Assembly: GCA_944380855.1 (NCBI GenBank)
Contig: CALWIW010000011.1
Location: 1-52,483, forward strand
Direction of reading: 5' to 3'
DNA from: an uncultured Clostridia bacterium
GTDB lineage: Bacteria; Bacillota; Clostridia; Oscillospirales; Acutalibacteraceae
DNA: 52,483 nucleotides
Made by a program: the position numbers and the translations under genes. Positions 17,098 through 25,741 of the stretch are shown piece by piece. Every line of letters begins with the position of its first letter. The stretch's first letter is position 1. A model generated the notes under the pieces. That model made no database searches, was not told the origin of the DNA, and saw only the letters and a program-made list of their open reading frames with translations.

Positions 17098-17643
17098 ATG
17101 GATTTTGAAGAAAAAAGAGTCGGTACAACTGAAATCTATGACGGCAGAATTATTCACGTTTTCGTAGACGATATAGAACTGCCCAACGGCGAACCTGCCA
17201 AAAGAGAGATTGTGGCTCACCCGGGCGGAGTAAGCATTGCCGCTTTGACCGACAAGAACGAACTGCTTTTTGTAAGACAGTTTCGCTATCCCTACAAGGA
17301 AGTGACCTTGGAGCTTCCTGCCGGAAAGCTTGAAAAAGGTCAAAACCCTCTGGAAAACGGAAAGCGTGAGCTTATGGAGGAAACAGGTGCAACAGGATAT
17401 TCCTATATGTCTTTGGGAAAAATTTATCCAACTCCCGGCTACTGTACGGAAATAATACATCTTTATTGCTGCCGAGTGGAGTCCTTCGGAAATCAACATC
17501 TGGACGAGGACGAGTTTTTAAACTTTGAAAAAATTCCTCTTGATAAAGCGGTTGAAATGGTTCTCAATAACGAAATTCCCGACGCCAAAACACAGATTGG
17601 CGTTTTGAAAACCGCACTCCTTTTAAAATCGGGAAAAATTTAA
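17098..17643 (+). CDS. Nudix hydrolase, ADP-ribose pyrophosphatase type
   Basis: This 181-residue protein resembles NudF-type enzymes that split ADP-ribose into AMP and ribose 5-phosphate. The Nudix box runs from G76 to G97 (KLEKG, then Q82, then RELMEETG at 90-97). The catalytic metal ligands in REXXEE are intact, but the first conserved Glu of the GX5E pattern is Gln (Q82). Family segments VFVDDIELPNG and VRQFRYPYKEVTLELPAGK are present. GGAGGT precedes the ATG. ribF follows 24 bases downstream on the same strand, suggesting cotranscription, though the two pathways are only loosely linked. Substrate is inferred from family. Confidence 0.88.
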   Translation: MDFEEKRVGTTEIYDGRIIHVFVDDIELPNGEPAKREIVAHPGGVSIAALTDKNELLFVRQFRYPYKEVTLELPAGKLEKGQNPLENGKRELMEETGATGYSYMSLGKIYPTPGYCTEIIHLYCCRVESFGNQHLDEDEFLNFEKIPLDKAVEMVLNNEIPDAKTQIGVLKTALLLKSGKI

Positions 17644-17667
17644 AAAATACTGAATAAGGTTGATATA

Positions 17668-18630
17668 ATGAAAATAATAAAAAACCTTGAAAACAAAGAG
17701 AAAAATCCCACTGCTGTAGCTTTGGGATTTTTTGATGGAATTCATTTAGGTCATCAAAAGGTAATATCTCAGGCAGTTGACCGGGAAACAGAGGGTCTTG
17801 TTCCAACGGTTTTTACCTTTCTTGATATGCCCTCTGCTAAAATTAAGGGACGCAACCCGGGACTTTTGACAACAAACGAAGAAAAAGCTTTAATAATGGA
17901 AAAGCTGGGAGTAAAACTTTTATATGCGGTGGATTTTAATTCCGTAAAGGATATTTCCGCTTATGATTTTGTGGAAAAAATTCTTTTTGAAAAGCTGAAC
18001 GCAAAAAAGATTTTTTTCGGGGAAAATTACAGATTCGGCAAAAATGCTCAGGGAGATGCTTCTTTCCTTTTGGAAAATTGCCCCAAGTACGGAATTGAAT
18101 GTATCACCGTTCCTGCGGAAAGCTTTGAGGGTAAACCCGTAAGCTCCACAAGAATAAGAAACTGCATACAAAACGGCGATGTTTTTACGGCTTCCAAAAT
18201 GCTGGGAAGATATTTCGGAGTTTCTCAGACAATCGTTGCCGGAAATAAAATCGGCAGACAAATGGGAACGCCAACCATAAATCAGCAGGTGCCGCCGGGA
18301 GGAATTTTGCCAAAATTCGGGGTTTACGCCTCGGCGGTAACGGTCAGGGGCAGAACCTACTGCGGAGTTACAAACGTTGGCGTTAAGCCTACGGTAGGTT
18401 CAAAAATTCCTTTGTATGAAACATGGATAATAAATTTCAGCGGCGATATTTACGGAGAGAAAGCCACCACTCTTTTGCTTGACTTCATAAGACCCGAAAG
18501 AAAATTTGAAAGCCTTGAAGAGCTTAAAGGAGAGATTTTCAAAAACGGCATACAGGCTCAGAAAATTTTTAAAACCTTTTTGAGTTCTGAAAAAAGACAG
18601 TATCATTTAAACACAGAGGAAACAATGTAA
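17668..18630 (+). CDS. ribF: Bifunctional riboflavin kinase / FAD synthetase
   Basis: This 320-residue RibF phosphorylates riboflavin to FMN and adenylates FMN to FAD. The N-terminal FMN adenylyltransferase domain shows the nucleotidyltransferase signature ALGFFDGIHLGHQ (residues 18-30), FFGENYRFGKNAQGD, and SSTRIRNCI. The C-terminal riboflavin kinase domain has GRQMGTPTINQ, in place of the more usual GxPTANI/L, then FGVYAS and GVTNVGVKPTVG. Length is normal. It lies 24 bases after the Nudix gene. A weak AAGG precedes its ATG. No FMN riboswitch is present. Confidence 0.95.
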   Translation: MKIIKNLENKEKNPTAVALGFFDGIHLGHQKVISQAVDRETEGLVPTVFTFLDMPSAKIKGRNPGLLTTNEEKALIMEKLGVKLLYAVDFNSVKDISAYDFVEKILFEKLNAKKIFFGENYRFGKNAQGDASFLLENCPKYGIECITVPAESFEGKPVSSTRIRNCIQNGDVFTASKMLGRYFGVSQTIVAGNKIGRQMGTPTINQQVPPGGILPKFGVYASAVTVRGRTYCGVTNVGVKPTVGSKIPLYETWIINFSGDIYGEKATTLLLDFIRPERKFESLEELKGEIFKNGIQAQKIFKTFLSSEKRQYHLNTEETM

Positions 18631-18680
18631 AGAAATTTGACGTTATATGCAATTTAAGACGGCAAAAAGCAAAAAAATAA

Positions 18681-18709
18681 TTGACATTCCCTTGACCTGC
18701 TGTTAATAT
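18681..18709 (+). promoter_or_regulatory. Promoter of the purine permease
   Basis: TTGACA (18681-18686) and TAATAT (18704-18709) are separated by 17 bases. Transcription would begin near 18716, giving a leader of about 120 bases. Confidence 0.7.
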
Positions 18710-18715
18710 TAAAGT

Positions 18716-18826
18716 GTACGGCTGGTGACGCAATTTAAAAAACAAAGTGAAAACAATCAGTCCTGTGAAAGCAGGGCTGATATTTTGCTTTAAAACGTCA
18801 TCAAACTGAAAATATAACTCGGAGGA
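18716..18826 (+). promoter_or_regulatory. Structured 5' leader of the purine permease
   Basis: The leader can close a long-range stem, GGTGACG with CGTCATC (one G-T pair), enclosing an inner hairpin CAGTCCTG/CAGGGCTG with loop TGAAAG followed by a T-rich patch. The purine riboswitch consensus is not present. This may be an unrecognised riboswitch or simply an attenuator. Confidence 0.4.
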
Positions 18827-18835
18827 ATGTTCAAA

Positions 18836-20203
18836 ATGGAAAAACTTTTCAAGCTTAAAGAACACGGAACCGACGTAAGAACAGAGGTCATTGCAGGTAT
18901 AACCACCTTTCTCTCAATGGCTTATATTCTTGCGGTAAACCCAAGTATGCTTGCAGCAGCAGGCATGGATCAGGGTGCGGTTTTCACAGCTACAGCGGTT
19001 TCCGCCGCATTCGCTACCCTTTTGATGGCATTTTTGGCAAACTATCCGGTGGCTTTGGCTTCCGGTATGGGACTTAACGCCTACTTTGCTTATTCAGTAT
19101 GTCCAATGCTTGCAGAGCAGGGCATCACCGACCCATGGCAGGTAGCTCTTACAGCTATACTTGTAGAGGGTATAATCTTTATTCTGCTTTCACTTTTCAA
19201 GTTCCGTGAAGCTCTCGTAAATGCTATTCCTAAAAATTTAAAATTGGGAATTACAGCCGGTATCGGTCTTTTTATCGCAATTGTCGGACTTAAAGGTGCA
19301 GGAATTGTCGTTGGCGACGCAAGCACTTTGGTTGCCATGGGCAGTTTTTCCACACCTCAGGTTGTACTTGCCCTTGCAGGCTTCCTTATTATTGCTATTT
19401 TGACTCATTACAGAGTTAAAGGTGCAATCCTTATAGGTATTATCGCCACATGGCTTTTGGGAATTTGTGCACAGCTTACAGGCTGGTATACAGTAAACGA
19501 GCTTAACCCTTCACTTATACCTAATTTCAGCTTTCAAAATATAATCCCGCCAAGCCTTGAGCCTACATTCTTTAAATTTAATTTTGAATTTATGACAAAG
19601 AATGTTCTTTCATTCGCCGTTATAGTTTTTGCTTTCCTTTTTGTTGACCTTTTCGACACAGTAGGAACATTGGTTGGCGTTGCTTCAAAGGGTAATCTTT
19701 TGGATAAGGACGGCAAGCTTCCAAAGGCAGGAAGAGCATTGATGAGCGACGCTGTAGGTACAGTAGCCGGTGCGGTTTTGGGTACATCAACAGTTACAAG
19801 CTATGTTGAGTCCACCGCAGGCGTTGCGGAAGGCGGAAGAACAGGTCTTACAGCGGTTGTATCAGCAATCGGATTTATCCTTGCTCTCTTCTTCTCACCT
19901 ATTTTCCTTGCAATACCGGGATTTGCAACAGCTCCTGCTCTTGTTTTCGTTGGACTTCTCATGATGTCCTCTGTAAAGGATATGGATTTGACAAAGGACG
20001 CCGCAGATATGGCAGGCGGATTTTTGGCAATTATCATGATGCCGTTTACATACTCCATTGCAAACGGAATTATGTTCGGTATCCTTGCATGGGTTATTAT
20101 CAGAATTTTCCAGGGTAAAATCAAGGAAATTCACCCTGTTATGTATGTTGCGGGAATTCTTTTCGCTTTGAGAATTGCAATGCTGGTAATGGGACTTAAC
20201 TAA
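18836..20203 (+). CDS. AzgA/PbuG-type guanine-hypoxanthine permease (NCS2)
   Basis: This 455-residue permease imports purine bases with protons. It begins MEKLFKLKEHGTDVRTEVIAG. Family features are TFLSMAYILAVNPSMLA, the substrate-site helix GMGLNAYFAY, LFVDLFDTVGTLVG (about residue 265), and GTSTVTSYVESTAGVAEGGR (about 310), all characteristic of the AzgA subgroup. About 12-14 membrane segments are expected. The ATG at 18836 has GGAGGA at good distance; the in-frame ATG nine bases earlier lies too close to that site. It has its own promoter and structured leader, and a bidirectional terminator follows. Confidence 0.92.
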   Translation: MEKLFKLKEHGTDVRTEVIAGITTFLSMAYILAVNPSMLAAAGMDQGAVFTATAVSAAFATLLMAFLANYPVALASGMGLNAYFAYSVCPMLAEQGITDPWQVALTAILVEGIIFILLSLFKFREALVNAIPKNLKLGITAGIGLFIAIVGLKGAGIVVGDASTLVAMGSFSTPQVVLALAGFLIIAILTHYRVKGAILIGIIATWLLGICAQLTGWYTVNELNPSLIPNFSFQNIIPPSLEPTFFKFNFEFMTKNVLSFAVIVFAFLFVDLFDTVGTLVGVASKGNLLDKDGKLPKAGRALMSDAVGTVAGAVLGTSTVTSYVESTAGVAEGGRTGLTAVVSAIGFILALFFSPIFLAIPGFATAPALVFVGLLMMSSVKDMDLTKDAADMAGGFLAIIMMPFTYSIANGIMFGILAWVIIRIFQGKIKEIHPVMYVAGILFALRIAMLVMGLN

Positions 20204-20232
20204 TTTATATTTAAAAAATTAAACAAATAAAT

Positions 20233-20275
20233 AGGAGCGGTAACGAAAAATTATTTTCGCTGCCGCTCCTTAATT
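20233..20275. terminator. Bidirectional terminator between permease and pflA
   Basis: AGGAGCGG pairs with CCGCTCCT, extended inward by ACGAAAA/TTTTCG. A and T runs flank it, so it can stop transcription from both converging genes. Confidence 0.8.
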
Positions 20276-20287
20276 TTTACACATATC

Positions 20288-21007
20288 TCAAGATGAGATT
20301 TTTTCAAAAATCTCTTTCATTTCTTCTATTCTTTTCGGGGAACATTCATTGTACTTCTCAAAAGGAAACTCAATGTTTAATTCTTTGTACTTGTCAGAAC
20401 AAAGCTTCCTGAATGGCAAAAGTTCAACTTTCTTTATACACTTGTATCCTTTTACAAGATTATAAAGATTAAAAAGATTTTCCTGCGTGTCGTTAAACTG
20501 AGGAACTATAACCTGTCTTATCCATGTGTTTATTTTTTTATCCTCAAGCACCGCAAGAAAAGACATTACCTGTTCAAGGGTTGTTCCCACGTATTTTTTG
20601 TAGTCCTCTGTATTTGTCATCTTTATATCAAGAAGCACCGTATCCGTAAGGTCTAAAAGCTTTTTGACCTTTTCATTTAAAATACAACCGCTTGTATCAA
20701 TACAGGTAGATATATTTTCCTTTTTACAAAACTTGAAAAGTTCTGTGACAAACTCAGCCTGCAAAAGCACCTCTCCGCCGGAAACAGTAACTCCCCCGTC
20801 TTTTCCGAAATAAGCTTTGCACCTTTTAACCTTTGCAAAAACCTCTTCCGCTGTGGCAAAGATTGTGCTTTTTGTTTCATATTCCCATGTATCCGGGTTA
20901 TGGCAATAGGCACATCTCAGAGGACAGCCCTGCATGAATACAACAAATCTCACGCCCGGGCCGTCCACGGTACCCATAGATTGGAAGGAATGGATTTTTC
21001 CTAACAT
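20288..21007 (-). CDS. pflA: Pyruvate formate-lyase activating enzyme
   Basis: This 239-residue radical SAM enzyme generates the glycyl radical on PflB. The [4Fe-4S] motif CPLRCAYC has cysteines at 28, 32 and 35 (CX3CX2C). GSFDxxGPGxR-like SFQSMGTVDGPGVRFVVF precedes it, and GGVTVSGGEVLLQ binds SAM. Later segments DIKMTNTEDYKKYVG and VELLPFRKL fit the family. It begins one base after the pflB stop codon, so both are translated from one message. Confidence 0.96.
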   Translation of the reverse strand: MLGKIHSFQSMGTVDGPGVRFVVFMQGCPLRCAYCHNPDTWEYETKSTIFATAEEVFAKVKRCKAYFGKDGGVTVSGGEVLLQAEFVTELFKFCKKENISTCIDTSGCILNEKVKKLLDLTDTVLLDIKMTNTEDYKKYVGTTLEQVMSFLAVLEDKKINTWIRQVIVPQFNDTQENLFNLYNLVKGYKCIKKVELLPFRKLCSDKYKELNIEFPFEKYNECSPKRIEEMKEIFEKISS

Positions 21008-21008
21008 A

Positions 21009-23249
21009 TTAAACCCTCTCGTGGAAAGTTCTGCTGATAACCTCTCTCTGCTGTTCCCTTGAAAGCTTGTGGAAGTTTACAGCATAGCCGGAAACTCTGA
21101 TTGTAAGGTTAGGATATTTCTCGGGGTTGTTATAAGCGTCAATAAGTGTATCACGGTTCATAACATTTACATTTATATGGTGAGCCATTTGAGCAAAATA
21201 GCCGTCAAGAATTGTCACAAGGTTTTGCGTTCTTGACTCTTTGTCGTTGCCCAAGGCTGTAGGTGTTATGGAGAATGTATTTGAAATACCGTCACGGCAG
21301 TCCTCATAGGAAAGCTTTGCAACGGAATTAAGAGAGGACAAAGCACCGTTATGCTCTCTGTTGTGCATTGGATTTGCACCCGGAGCAAAAGGCTCCCCTG
21401 CTTTTCTTCCGTCGGGAGTTGAGCCGGTCTTTTTGCCGTACATTACGTTTGAAGTAATTGTAAGAACGGAAAGGGTTGTTATTGCGTTTCTGTAGGTCTT
21501 TGTCTTTTTAAGCTCTGTTGATACAGAATGGAGAATATCCTTTGCGATGCTGTCAACTCTGTCGTCGTCGTTGCCGTATTTCGGGAAATCTCCTGTTGTT
21601 TCAAAGTCTACAATATAGCCGTTTTCGTCACGAATTGCCTTTACCTTTGCGTATTTAATGGCACTCAAAGAATCAGCAATTACCGAAAGTCCCGCAACAC
21701 CGCAAGCCATAAAGCGTGTTACGTTTGTATCGTGCAAAGCCATTTGAGTTTTCTCATAGGCGTACTTGTCGTGCATATAATGAATTACATTCAAGGTGTT
21801 GATATAAAGTCTGCAAATCCATTTTTCATAATGGTTGAATCTCTCCATTACCTTATCGTAGTCGAGAATATCCTCATCATAAACGCTCATTTCGGGAGCA
21901 GCCTGTGTTTTTGAATATGTATCATAACCGCCGTTGAGAGCCAAAAGGAGAAGCTTTGCAAGGTTGCATCTTGCACCGAAGAACTGCATCTGCTTGCCCA
22001 CTTTCATAGCGGAAACACAGCAGGCGATTGCGTAATCGTCACCGTAAATAGGACGCATAAGGTCGTCGTTTTCGTACTGGATTGAATCTGTATCTATTGA
22101 AACCTTTGCACAGAAATCCTTGAAAGGCTTCGGAAGCTTTTCAGACCACAAAACGGTGAGGTTTGGCTCCGGAGCAGGTCCCAAATTGTAAAGGGTGTTG
22201 AGGAAACGGAAGGTGTTCTTCGTTACCAAGGTTCTGCCGTCCTCGCCCATGCCGCCGAGGGATTCGGTAATCCACATTGGGTCGCCGCCGAAAAGCTCGT
22301 TATATTCCGGAGTTCTCAGGTGTCTTGCCATTCTCAGCTTCATAACGAAATCGTCAACAAGCTCCTGAGCTGAACTTTCGTCCAAAACTCCGTTTTTAAT
22401 ATCTCTTTCTATATAAATATCGATAAAGCTGCTTACTCTGCCCAAAGACATTGCGGCACCGTTTTGCTCCTTATTTGCTGCAAGGTATGCAAAATATGTC
22501 CACTGGATAGCTTCACGGGCATTCTTTGCCGGCTCGGAAATATCATAGCCGTACATAGCCGCCATTTCTTTCAGTTTTCCAAGGAAGTTTATCTGCTGGA
22601 AAAGTTCTTCGCTTAAACGGATTGAATCAGCGTCAAAGTCGCCCATTGCTATTTCTCTTTTGTCGTTCTGCTTTTCTTCAATAAGCAAATCAATACCGTA
22701 AAGGGCAACACGGCGGTAGTCTCCGATTATTCTGCCTCTTCCGTAAGCGTCGGGAAGTCCTGTCAAAATACCTGCGTGGCGAACCTTTCTCATCTCGTCG
22801 CTGTAAACTCTGAACACGCCGTCGTTATGGGTGGTTCTGTACTGGAACTCGTCCTCGATTTTGTCGGAAAGCTTATAACCGTAAGCTTCGCAGGCTTTTC
22901 TTGCCATTTTAATACCGCCGAACGGGTTTACGCCTCTTTTCAAAGGTCTGTTTGTCTGCAAGCCTACTATAAGTTCGTTTTCTTTGTCAAGATATCCGGG
23001 CTTGTAGGCTGTAAGTGATGATACTGTTGTTGTGTCTATATCAAGCACGCCGTTAAAGTGCTGCTCTATTGTCAAAAGCTGGTTGAGCTTATCCATAAGA
23101 TGCTTTGTTCTCTCTGTAGCAGGCTGCAAAAATTCAGAGCCACCCTCATATGGAGTTACGTTCTGCTGGATAAAATCTCTGAGGTTGATTTCTTTCTGCC
23201 AATCTCCGCCTTTAAAACCGTTCCACTGTTCAAAATTTTTTGTAAACAT
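21009..23249 (-). CDS. pflB: Formate C-acetyltransferase (pyruvate formate-lyase)
   Basis: This 746-residue glycyl radical enzyme converts pyruvate and CoA to acetyl-CoA and formate. The catalytic Cys pair is at 410-411 (IACCVSAM) and the radical glycine at about 721 in [12 protein letters not shown]. Length is typical of PflB. The ATG is preceded by AAAGGA. On the same strand, about 590 bases upstream, lies a ZTP riboswitch with its own promoter and terminator, so expression is probably raised when ZTP accumulates. That makes sense because formate feeds 10-formyl-tetrahydrofolate synthesis. pflA follows immediately. Confidence 0.97.
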   Translation of the reverse strand: MFTKNFEQWNGFKGGDWQKEINLRDFIQQNVTPYEGGSEFLQPATERTKHLMDKLNQLLTIEQHFNGVLDIDTTTVSSLTAYKPGYLDKENELIVGLQTNRPLKRGVNPFGGIKMARKACEAYGYKLSDKIEDEFQYRTTHNDGVFRVYSDEMRKVRHAGILTGLPDAYGRGRIIGDYRRVALYGIDLLIEEKQNDKREIAMGDFDADSIRLSEELFQQINFLGKLKEMAAMYGYDISEPAKNAREAIQWTYFAYLAANKEQNGAAMSLGRVSSFIDIYIERDIKNGVLDESSAQELVDDFVMKLRMARHLRTPEYNELFGGDPMWITESLGGMGEDGRTLVTKNTFRFLNTLYNLGPAPEPNLTVLWSEKLPKPFKDFCAKVSIDTDSIQYENDDLMRPIYGDDYAIACCVSAMKVGKQMQFFGARCNLAKLLLLALNGGYDTYSKTQAAPEMSVYDEDILDYDKVMERFNHYEKWICRLYINTLNVIHYMHDKYAYEKTQMALHDTNVTRFMACGVAGLSVIADSLSAIKYAKVKAIRDENGYIVDFETTGDFPKYGNDDDRVDSIAKDILHSVSTELKKTKTYRNAITTLSVLTITSNVMYGKKTGSTPDGRKAGEPFAPGANPMHNREHNGALSSLNSVAKLSYEDCRDGISNTFSITPTALGNDKESRTQNLVTILDGYFAQMAHHINVNVMNRDTLIDAYNNPEKYPNLTIRVSGYAVNFHKLSREQQREVISRTFHERV

Positions 23250-23360
23250 AGAAAATCAATTCCTTTCACCGCAATAATATTTTCTCAAACCTGTTTTCCC
23301 TTTTTATTTCTCAATTCTATCCTATCCGTTAAATTTTTTCAGTAACTCAGTAACGTTTCC

Positions 23361-23542
23361 TTGAAAGGCTCCGTCTTTCAAACTTCCGCAAAGGGACTTC
23401 TTGAAAGGCTCTGCCTTTCAAACTATCCGCCAAAGGGACCTCTTGAAAGGCTCTGCCTTTCAAACTTTCCGCCAAAGGGACCTCTTGAAAGGCTCTGCCT
23501 TTCAAACTTTCCGCCAAAGGGACAGTGGTCCCTTTGGAATCC
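23361..23542. repeat. Tandem array of palindromic repeats, about 42-base period
   Basis: Four units start at 23361, 23401, 23443 and 23485. Each carries a perfect nine-pair palindrome (TTGAAAGGC, TCT loop, GCCTTTCAA; first unit slightly different), then CCGCCAAAGGGAC. The last unit ends in a second perfect hairpin, CCAAAGGGAC (23514-23523) with GTCCCTTTGG (23528-23537). It is an expanded form of the compound element at 30160, 34325 and 46945. Confidence 0.9.
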
Positions 23543-23632
23543 CTTGTCTTCTCACATAAATCTTTCTTTAAGAAATAAATCCAATATGACGATTATGGGT
23601 AAATCAAATCTTAAAAATAAGTTTTATGAGAA

Positions 23633-23840
23633 AATAGCCATTGTCACTGATGAATAAAACCCCAACCCAACCCATGGCGTGAGTTTTCTGTCGGCTGAAC
23701 TTTTCCAAGTCAGAAATACAATAAATAAAAGTCATATGTGGTAATAGCCATTGTTACTGATAAATAAAACCCCAATCCGCCGCACTGCGTGAGTTTTCTG
23801 CTATCTGAACCTTTCCAAGGCGGACATAAAATAAATAAAA
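23633..23840. repeat. Two direct repeats of about 110 bases
   Basis: Copies begin at 23633 and 23743 with AATAGCCATTG and share ACTGATNAATAAAACCCCAA, GCGTGAGTTTTCTG and a CTTTTCCAAG-like stretch. The second carries CCGCC/GGCGG arms. They lie between the ZTP riboswitch terminator and pflB. Confidence 0.75.
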
Positions 23841-23867
23841 AAGAGCAATCCACGGTTTGAGGATTGC
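23837..23867 (-). terminator. Expression-platform terminator of the ZTP riboswitch
   Basis: On the minus strand GCAATCC pairs with GGATTGC around loop TCAAACCGT, ending in TC and six T. Its left arm shares bases with the GGGCA end of the aptamer, so ligand-bound aptamer and terminator would exclude each other: an ON switch. Confidence 0.85.
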
Positions 23868-23936
23868 CCAGACGGTCGGCTTTTGCCGTTTCTGCTCCAC
23901 TGTGGTCAATCCACTGTTCCGTCAGTCACAGAAACG
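23865..23936 (-). promoter_or_regulatory. ZTP riboswitch (pfl motif)
   Basis: All parts of the ZTP/ZMP aptamer are readable on the minus strand. P1 is CGTTTCT pairing with AGAAACG. It encloses GTGACTGACGG and a GTGG/CCAC hairpin, then GGAGC. A second part has the CGGC-AAAA-GCCG hairpin and the hallmark GCCGACCGTCTGGGCA; GACGG and CCGTC can form the pseudoknot. The RNA family senses ZTP, an alarmone of 10-formyl-tetrahydrofolate shortage, and is known upstream of pfl and purine or folate genes. The next gene in this direction is pflB. Confidence 0.93.
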
Positions 23937-23960
23937 AAGAAACTTTTTATTTCTGAAATC

Positions 23961-23989
23961 AGTATAGTTTATATTTTATGCTTTGTCAA
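23961..23989 (-). promoter_or_regulatory. Promoter of the ZTP riboswitch transcript
   Basis: TTGACA (23984-23989) and TATACT (23961-23966) with a 17-base spacer lie directly upstream of the aptamer. Confidence 0.85.
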
Positions 23990-24108
23990 GCAATTACACA
24001 AAAATCGTAATTTTTATCAAAAACGGGAATAGTTATCATTTATTTCCTGTATTTATTGATAAATATTCATATATGTATTTTTTTACATAACTAATCAATT
24101 TATGCCCG

Positions 24109-25341
24109 TTACACAAAAAGAGATTCTATATATTGCTTTGCACAGCGTGGGGAACGTCCGCCACGCTCAAGAGCAAACCTTTCCGCTCCCTTATAAAGCT
24201 CCTCTTCTTCCGTCTTAACGCCGTTTTGAACTGCCAAGGCACGGACAATTTTAAGGAAGTTATCCTTTGAGGGAGAGCTGAAGCACACTGAAAGTCCGAA
24301 ACGGTCAGAAAGGGACAAGCTTTCCTCCATGTTGTCACGGCGGTTCAAATCGTCTGTGTCACGGTCGGAAACGCTTTCCTTGACAATGTGGCGGCGGTTG
24401 GAAGTGGCATAAATAAGGGCGTTTTTAGGTGTTGCCGCCAAACCGCCCTCCAAAACAGCTTTAAGGGAAGCATAGCTTTCGTCCTGCTTGTTAAAGGAAA
24501 GATCGTCGATAAATATAATAAATTTAAGAGGTACAGCGGCTATTGCGTCCACCAAAAGCGGAAAATCCATAAGCCTTTCCTTTGGAATTTCAACAATACG
24601 CAAGCCTTGCTTTCTCATGGAATTGACAACAGCTTTAACCGTTGAAGATTTGCCTGTACCCTTGTCACCGTAAAGCAGACAGTTATTGCAGGTCTTGCCC
24701 TGTAAAAATGCCTGAGTGTTTTCTATAACAGCGTTTCTCTGAACCTCATAACCCTTGAGATTTTCCAAAGTCACAACATCGGGATACATAACGGGTCTTA
24801 TGCCGCCTGTTCTCCAGATAAAGGCTTTGTATCGGGCAAACATACCGCAGCCGTTTTCTCTGTGAAAACTGATAAGCTCGTCCATAGAATCTTTAATATG
24901 CTCAAGCTCTTTCGGAAAGCTTCCCTGCTCCCATTTTGGCAAGATGGGAATAATATCCTCTATTTCCGCTTTAAATGAACAATCATTTATAATGTCCTCA
25001 TGTGTTAAAGCTGTGCTTTCCATAAGGCTTATGCAGTCACGCTTGGCGGCAAAAATCACGTTTTGAGGGAGATTTTCCGTATTTGAAGCGGTCGCCGCTC
25101 TTGTAAAGCAGTTTTCATCAAACATTATAGCTTCGCCCATAGCCTTTGCAAAATTTTCGCTGTAGCCTCTTTCACTTAAAAGAGCAAAAAACTCGCCGTA
25201 AGCCTGCAAAAAGCTTTCCGCATTTTCTTTTGAGGATTTTAAAAGTCTGTAAAAAGCTTTCGGAACGCTTCTTTCTAAAACACCTTTGTATATTGATAAG
25301 GAAGAAAGACTCATCAAAACCTTTCCTGTGCTGTTGGTCAT
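24109..25341 (-). CDS. DUF815 family AAA ATPase
   Basis: This protein of about 410 residues has an N-terminal helical region of about 200 residues and a C-terminal P-loop domain: LLYGDKGTGKSSTVKAV (Walker A Lys about 231), FIIFIDDLSF (Walker B), and LIYATSNRRHIVKES. This is the DUF815 pattern, soluble ATPases of unknown function common in Clostridia and proteobacteria. The ATG at 25341 is used here; the ATG at 25314, which has AGGAAAGG at better spacing, is an equally good start, and a GTG at 25350 is less likely. No partner gene is nearby and no role is proposed. Confidence 0.85.
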   Translation of the reverse strand: MTNSTGKVLMSLSSLSIYKGVLERSVPKAFYRLLKSSKENAESFLQAYGEFFALLSERGYSENFAKAMGEAIMFDENCFTRAATASNTENLPQNVIFAAKRDCISLMESTALTHEDIINDCSFKAEIEDIIPILPKWEQGSFPKELEHIKDSMDELISFHRENGCGMFARYKAFIWRTGGIRPVMYPDVVTLENLKGYEVQRNAVIENTQAFLQGKTCNNCLLYGDKGTGKSSTVKAVVNSMRKQGLRIVEIPKERLMDFPLLVDAIAAVPLKFIIFIDDLSFNKQDESYASLKAVLEGGLAATPKNALIYATSNRRHIVKESVSDRDTDDLNRRDNMEESLSLSDRFGLSVCFSSPSKDNFLKIVRALAVQNGVKTEEEELYKGAERFALERGGRSPRCAKQYIESLFV

Positions 25342-25467
25342 AATAATCACTACCGTAAATTTTAATTTTTGATTTCACTTATTTTACAACCTTTTGACAT
25401 CTTCGTCAAATAAAAATTAGGTTTTTACATTTATCTGATTTTTATTAAAAAAATTTTCAAAAAACAC

Positions 25468-25496
25468 TTGATTTTTTCTTTTGTATGTGATAATAT
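25468..25496 (+). promoter_or_regulatory. Promoter of the 5S rRNA gene
   Basis: TTGATT (25468-25473) and TAATAT (25491-25496) are 17 bases apart, ending about 20 bases before the 5S gene. Confidence 0.75.
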
Positions 25497-25516
25497 AATG
25501 AAGTCCTCAAAAGACA

Positions 25517-25632
25517 GTTGGTGTTGATGACGCTGAGGGTCCACCCGTTCCCATACCGAACACGGAAGTTAAGCTCAGTGGTGCCGAAGATACTTGGCTG
25601 GTGACGGCCCGGGAAAATAGGGAGATGCCAAC
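25517..25632 (+). rRNA. rrf: 5S ribosomal RNA
   Basis: About 116 bases with the conserved 5S core (CCCATACCGAACACGGAAGTT, shown here only in part: CCGAACACGGAAGTTAAG) and matching ends (GTTGG with CCAAC). It is not attached to 16S or 23S genes in this window: a DUF815 gene lies upstream on the other strand, and its own promoter and terminator flank it. Exact ends are good to a few bases. Confidence 0.93.
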
Positions 25633-25641
25633 ATCAAAGTG

Positions 25642-25667
25642 TCCACCCAATAGGGTGGGCATTTTTT
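25642..25667 (+). terminator. Terminator of the 5S gene
   Basis: CCACCC pairs with GGGTGG around AATA, followed by ATTTTTT. Confidence 0.85.
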
Positions 25668-25704
25668 CGTTTATGAGAAACTTTTTATCAGAAAAAATTG
25701 CAGT

Positions 25705-25741
25705 AAAAAACAGTGACTTGTACAAGAGTCACTGTTTTTTT
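25705..25741. terminator. Bidirectional terminator overlapping the DUF2752 stop codon
   Basis: AAAAAACAGTGACT pairs with AGTCACTGTTTTTT. A and T runs on either side allow use on both strands; its right edge touches the stop codon of the DUF2752 gene. Confidence 0.8.

Noticed and set aside
18716-18826. Purine riboswitch
   Set aside because: The conserved loop and junction sequences of the purine aptamer are absent.
23361-23542. CRISPR array
   Set aside because: The period is regular, but units are directly joined with no unique spacers, and each is itself a full palindrome. No cas genes are near.
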